Origin: Acidobacteriota bacterium
GTDB lineage: Bacteria > Acidobacteriota > Terriglobia > Terriglobales > Acidobacteriaceae
Assembly (NCBI GenBank): GCA_021780095.1
Contig: JAJXZK010000289.1
Coordinates: 1-18,531, forward strand
Length of the DNA stretch: 18,531 bases
Direction: 5' to 3'
Every line of letters begins with the position of its first letter. Position 1 is the stretch's first letter. Below the pieces are notes generated by a model. It had not been told where the DNA came from. It searched no databases and saw only the letters and a program-made list of their open reading frames with translations. The translations under genes were made by a program, and so were the position numbers. Positions 15,477-18,531 of the stretch are shown here, in pieces.

Positions 15477-15902
15477 ATGAGGATCTACGTGGCCGACGAT
15501 CTTCTTGTGAGAGACGCGATCGAAGTTGGTGTGGATGGTGGCCAGGCAAAGCGGGTGTATCGCACGGCAGAGGAGAAGCGGCGGATCGTTGAAGCGACGC
15601 TGGTGCCGGGCGCATCGATCGCGCGTGTAGCGCGTGAGAACGGCGTGAACGCCAACCAGGTCTTCCAGTGGCGCTACGAGCACCGCAAAGGCATTGGCTG
15701 GGCCGCCAGCCAGGCGCGAACTGAACTTTTGCCGGTGACCGTGAGCCGCGAGCCGGACAGCTTGATGGCGCCTGAAGTCACGCCGGTCACAACTGCTTCG
15801 GGTTCGATCCACATCGAGTTGCCGGGCCGTGCCTTGGTCAGCGTGGAAAGCGGGGTCGATCCGACTCTGGTGCGTGCCGTCCTGGGGAGCCTGGTGCGGT
15901 GA
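15477..15902 (+). CDS. tnpA: IS66 accessory protein TnpA
   Basis: The protein has 141 residues. It contains the helix-turn-helix typical of IS66 OrfA (YRTAEEKRRIVEATLVPGAS, then ARENGVNANQVFQWR), a DNA-binding accessory protein required with TnpB for IS66 transposition. The start lies only 7 bases inside the left terminal repeat. The stop overlaps the tnpB start as GTGA, indicating translational coupling. Confidence 0.9.
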   Translation: MRIYVADDLLVRDAIEVGVDGGQAKRVYRTAEEKRRIVEATLVPGASIARVARENGVNANQVFQWRYEHRKGIGWAASQARTELLPVTVSREPDSLMAPEVTPVTTASGSIHIELPGRALVSVESGVDPTLVRAVLGSLVR

Positions 15903-16366
15903 TTGAGCTGAAGACAGGCACGCGGATCTGGATCGCTGCGGGATTCACGGACCTGCGGCGTGGATTTCAGGGGCTCGCCTCACTGGTCGAGACGGTACTG
16001 GAACAGCAGCCGTACTCCGGCCATGTCTTCGTCTTCCGCGGCAAGCGCGGCGACCTCATAAAGTTGCTTTGGTTTGATGGCGACGGCCTATGTATTTTCC
16101 AGAAGCGATTGGAACGCGGGCGCTTTATCTGGCCGCAGGCAACGAGTGGAAGCGTGGCGTTGACGCGTGCGCAGTTGTCGATGTTGTTTGGAAGGTATCG
16201 ACTGGCGCCAGCCGCAGAGAACCTGGCAACCATTGTCGGCAGGATAACTCACGCATTTTTTATCTATAACTCCGGCTTACTTATGGCATACTTTCTGCGA
16301 TGGCCGATACCCGCGTCGCTACTGCCGATTGGAGTACTTTGGACCGCGTGGTTCTGGAGTCATTGA
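15899..16366 (+). CDS. tnpB: IS66 accessory protein TnpB with a frameshifted C-terminus
   Basis: A GTG start overlaps tnpA by 4 bases. The residues KTGTRIWIAAGFTDLRRGFQ and GHVFVFRGKRGDLIKLLWFD are hallmarks of IS66 Orf2 (TnpB). The normal C-terminus, EGIDWRQPQRTWQPLSAG then TAA at 16247, is present but in the +1 frame: an extra T at 16187-16189 (ATGTTGTTTGGAAGG) shifts the reading. As read, the protein instead continues with 50-odd unrelated, hydrophobic residues to 16366, overlapping the tnpC start. Either the copy is damaged, or the base is a sequencing error. The catalytic protein is TnpC, so loss of TnpB function would stop autonomous movement. Confidence 0.85.
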   Translation: MIELKTGTRIWIAAGFTDLRRGFQGLASLVETVLEQQPYSGHVFVFRGKRGDLIKLLWFDGDGLCIFQKRLERGRFIWPQATSGSVALTRAQLSMLFGRYRLAPAAENLATIVGRITHAFFIYNSGLLMAYFLRWPIPASLLPIGVLWTAWFWSH

Positions 16367-17883
16367 TCGCCGCGCAACAGCAGCAGATGTCAGCCAAGGA
16401 TGAAGCTCTCGCCGCCCAGCAGGAGAAGCTACTCAGCCGCGACAACGAGATTGAACATCTGAAGCTGGTCATCGCCAAGCTGCGGCGGATGGTCTTCGGC
16501 ACAAAGAGCGAGAAGGTCACCCGCGAGATTGAGCAGCTGGAGTTGAAGCTCGAAGAACTGGAGACACAGCAGGCCGAGCGCGTCACCGCAGCAACCACGG
16601 CGAACACTCCTGCGAAGAGCAAGCCGACGCGTCGTCCTCTGCCGGAACACCTGCCGCGCGAAGTGCATACACACCTTCCAGCAGAGGACGCATGCCCGGA
16701 TTGCGGCGGCGAGTTGCGCAAGCTGGGCGAGGATGTCTCCGAGATTCTGGAGCGCGTGCCTGCCACCTACAAGGTGATTCGCCATGTGCGGGTGAAGATG
16801 GCCTGCAGCAAGTGCGATGTCATCGTCCGGGCGCCTGCGCCTTCCAGACCCATCGAGCGCGGACTTGCCGAGCCGAATCTGTTGGCGCATGTGCTGGTCT
16901 CGAAGTATGCCGACCATCTTCCGCTGTATCGCCAGTCGGAGATCTTCGCTCGCGAAGGCATCGATCTGGACCGCTCCACGCTGGCCGACTGGGTCGGCAC
17001 CGCCAGCTACTTGCTGGCTCCGCTGGTCGATCAGATTCGCAAGCATGTGTTGGCGGCAACCAAGATTCACGCCGATGACACGCCGGTACCAGTGCTGGCG
17101 CCGGGCATGGGCAAGACCAAAACCGCGCGGCTCTGGACCTATGTGCGCGACGATCGTCCGGCTGGCTTGGATGTGCCGCCGGCTGTCTGGTTCGCCTACA
17201 CACCGGATCGCAAGGGCGAACATCCGCGCCGGCATCTGAGCAACTTCACCGGCATCCTGCAGGCCGACGGCTATGCGGGCTTTCATCATCTGTATGAGGG
17301 TGGCAGGATCGTCGAAGCTGCATGCTGGGCTCACGTCCGGCGCAAGTTCTATGACATCCAGGTAGCCAACGGTTCAGCGATCGCCACAGAAGCTGTCCAG
17401 CGCATCGGCGCACTGTACGACATCGAACGCGAGATCCGCGGTAAGCCTGCCGAGCAGCGATGGCAGATTCGGCAGGCACGGACCGGACCGCTGGTCGAAG
17501 AACTCCATCGCTGGCTTAACAAGACCGTCGCGGGACTCTCGCACAAGTCCGATACGGCTGCGGCGATTCGCTATGCGCTGTCGCGCTGGCGTGCGCTCTC
17601 GCGCTATCTCGATGATGGCCAGATCGAGATGGACAACTCCGCCGCCGAGCGGGCCCTACGTGCCATAGCTCTGGGACGGAAGAATTTCCTTTTCTGCGGA
17701 TCCGATGCGGGTGGCGAGCGTGCAGCCGCGATCTACTCACTGCTCGGAACAGCCAAGCTCAATGGGCTTGATCCGGAACTTTATCTCCGCCGCGTGCTCG
17801 AACAGATCGCCGATCACCCGATCAACCGCATCCATGAACTGCTGCCCTGGAATGTCGCCGTACCTAAAAACGATCCAGCCTGA
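16300..17883 (+). CDS. tnpC: IS66 transposase TnpC (DDE)
   Basis: The protein has 527 residues and appears intact. An N-terminal coiled coil (roughly residues 20-95) is followed by the IS66 zinc finger (CPDCGGEL, then CSKC) and the DDE catalytic domain. The likely catalytic residues are D259 or D260 in HADDTPVPV, D323 in QADGYAGF and E450 in MDNSAAERALR. The C-terminal IS66 domain (YSLLGTAKLNGLDPELYLRR) closes the protein. It cuts and joins the element ends. Its start lies inside the frameshifted extension of tnpB; the unshifted tnpB would end 52 bases earlier. Confidence 0.95.
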   Translation: MADTRVATADWSTLDRVVLESLIAAQQQQMSAKDEALAAQQEKLLSRDNEIEHLKLVIAKLRRMVFGTKSEKVTREIEQLELKLEELETQQAERVTAATTANTPAKSKPTRRPLPEHLPREVHTHLPAEDACPDCGGELRKLGEDVSEILERVPATYKVIRHVRVKMACSKCDVIVRAPAPSRPIERGLAEPNLLAHVLVSKYADHLPLYRQSEIFAREGIDLDRSTLADWVGTASYLLAPLVDQIRKHVLAATKIHADDTPVPVLAPGMGKTKTARLWTYVRDDRPAGLDVPPAVWFAYTPDRKGEHPRRHLSNFTGILQADGYAGFHHLYEGGRIVEAACWAHVRRKFYDIQVANGSAIATEAVQRIGALYDIEREIRGKPAEQRWQIRQARTGPLVEELHRWLNKTVAGLSHKSDTAAAIRYALSRWRALSRYLDDGQIEMDNSAAERALRAIALGRKNFLFCGSDAGGERAAAIYSLLGTAKLNGLDPELYLRRVLEQIADHPINRIHELLPWNVAVPKNDPA

Positions 17884-17939
17884 CCCCAAGTGCCCACGTA
17901 TTCCTTAAGTGGACACTTGAGGTTCCCAGCCCAACCCTC

Positions 17940-17961
17940 ACGGCCCACTCCGGACGCTTAC
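17940..17961 (-). repeat. IS66 right terminal inverted repeat
   Basis: On the minus strand it begins GTAAGCGTCCGG and ends GGCCGT, 18 of 22 identical to the left end. Confidence 0.92.
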
Positions 17962-17969
17962 GTTTCTTC
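17962..17969. repeat. IS66 target-site duplication, right copy
   Basis: GTTTCTTC, identical to 15441-15448. Confidence 0.95.
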
Positions 17970-18201
17970 CTGGTCGCAGAGAAGCAAGGTAACCGGCAAG
18001 CTCATAGGGATGAAAGATTCCCCACACCGCAGCCTGAAAACGTGGAAGCTCGGCGGCGAACTCGGGATGCTTTTCAGCTGCGTCGGCGAAGTTCGGCAGC
18101 TTTTCGCTGACCAGATAATCGAGCGCGTTTTTCAGTCCGAATTGCCGCCGGATTCTGCGGGTGGCCTGGCACTGCTCTCTCCAAATCTTGTGGCACTGCA
18201 T
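17962..18201 (-). pseudogene. 5' part of a small ORF (105 aa when restored) split by IS66
   Basis: It starts at ATG 18201 and reads 80 codons to the target duplication. The product is small, helical and soluble (QATRRIRRQFGLKNALDYLV, then EKHPEFAAELPRF and FHPYELAGYL). I have an impression of similar small uncharacterised proteins in mobile regions but cannot name a family. With the element present, translation would run 7 codons into the IS and stop at 17938, giving an 87-residue product that keeps most of the original, so partial function is possible. No ribosome site is seen; TATAGT lies 7 bases before the ATG. It is divergent from topB. Confidence 0.65.
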
Positions 18202-18208
18202 AAAGGTG

Positions 18209-18238
18209 ACTATACCGCCAGCCTATGTTGGCCGCCAA
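18209..18238 (-). promoter_or_regulatory. Putative promoter of the IS-split ORF
   Basis: On the minus strand TTGGCG (18238-18233), an 18-base spacer and TATAGT (18214-18209) form a fair sigma70-type pair. The box lies 7 bases before the ATG at 18201, so a transcript would start at or next to the start codon. Confidence 0.4.
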
Positions 18239-18306
18239 GCGCAACCCATTCCTCGCCCAGGCAGAGGGTTTTTTCTTCCTGAGAACTCGGTAGACTGAAC
18301 CTGCGG

Positions 18307-18531
18307 ATGAAAGCCATCGAATCCAGCATCCTTGCAGTCCTGGCGGAAAAGCCTTCGGTCGCGCGAGATATTGCTCGTGTCCTCGGTGCCGAGAGGCGGG
18401 GCGAAGGATATCTCCAGGGAAATGGCTATGTGGTGACCTGGGCGATCGGGCATCTGGTTTCGCTCGCCCAACCGCACGAGATGAATCCGGAATGGCGGCA
18501 ATGGCGCCTCGATCGATTGCCGATCTTGCCT
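18307..18531 (+). CDS. topB: DNA topoisomerase III (TopB-like), 5' end only
   Basis: Seventy-five codons run off the right edge. The N-terminal Toprim start of type IA topoisomerase III is clear: VLAEKPSVARDIARVLGA (with the catalytic Glu of the AEKPS motif), then GYVVTWAIGHLVSLAQPHE and WRLDRLPILP. The enzyme relaxes and decatenates DNA in the cytoplasm. TopB homologues are chromosomal but are also common on integrative and conjugative elements, which fits the mobile-element neighbourhood. No strong ribosome site precedes the ATG. Confidence 0.9.
   Translation, partial: MKAIESSILAVLAEKPSVARDIARVLGAERRGEGYLQGNGYVVTWAIGHLVSLAQPHEMNPEWRQWRLDRLPILP

Larger units (their letters stand above)
15449..17961 (+). 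mobile_element. Complete IS66-family insertion sequence
   Basis: The element is 2513 bp, bounded by imperfect 22-bp terminal inverted repeats beginning GTAAGC and flanked by a perfect 8-bp target duplication. It has the standard IS66 order of tnpA, tnpB and tnpC on one strand. The intact target duplication and near-intact genes indicate a fairly recent insertion. tnpB carries a one-base frameshift near its end. The insertion interrupts a small minus-strand ORF. The 50-odd bases between the tnpC stop and the right repeat hold nothing recognisable. Confidence 0.95.

Noticed and set aside
16429..17334. Minus-strand ORF of 301 codons within tnpC
   Set aside because: It is antisense to the DDE transposase with all motifs present; no independent support.

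Overview
The window looks like a chromosome segment of a soil-type Acidobacteriota (Terriglobia-like). This is inferred from gene content: a two-component-propeller sensor kinase, a cytochrome c/sorbosone-dehydrogenase-type protein, Tat-exported sugar enzymes and an imidazolonepropionase-like amidohydrolase occurring together. No rRNA or other taxonomic marker is present, so this assignment is tentative.

Positions 1-12.75 kb hold host-type genes. On the minus strand is an AI-2E/PerM-type membrane protein with a long cytosolic tail. Next comes a sulfatase relic reduced to its Tat signal and C-terminal tail. On the plus strand follow a secreted cytochrome c/PQQ-type sugar dehydrogenase, an amidohydrolase, a 14-repeat propeller histidine kinase, its LuxR-type response regulator and a small secreted protein of unknown function. 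A Tat-exported glycoside-hydrolase-like protein converges on them from the minus strand. The kinase, regulator and small protein are closely spaced and probably form an operon. The dehydrogenase and amidohydrolase share a similar upstream element and each has a terminator-like hairpin downstream, so they are probably separate but similarly controlled units.

Positions 12.8-18.5 kb are a mobile-element scar zone. They hold a tyrosine-recombinase remnant that lost its catalytic Tyr codon to a one-base insertion, directly abutting the 3' half of a tRNA-fMet gene (a likely old attachment site). A 33-bp imperfect direct repeat and an 11-bp inverted repeat lie around this tRNA remnant. Then come a hipBA-type toxin-antitoxin operon with a 12-bp inverted-repeat operator and a complete IS66-family insertion sequence with 22-bp terminal repeats and a perfect 8-bp target duplication. 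The insertion sequence splits a small minus-strand ORF whose 105-aa frame is restored when the element is removed in silico. The 5' end of a topoisomerase III (topB-like) gene runs off the right edge, divergent from the split ORF, which suggests that the right flank belongs to another integrated element.

I see no CRISPR array and no clearly new multi-gene defence system. The most unusual points are the decayed tRNA/att locus, the in silico-repairable IS66 target gene, the tnpB frameshift inside an otherwise young IS66, the sulfatase deletion relic and the non-cobalamin B12-fold tail on the AI-2E-type protein.
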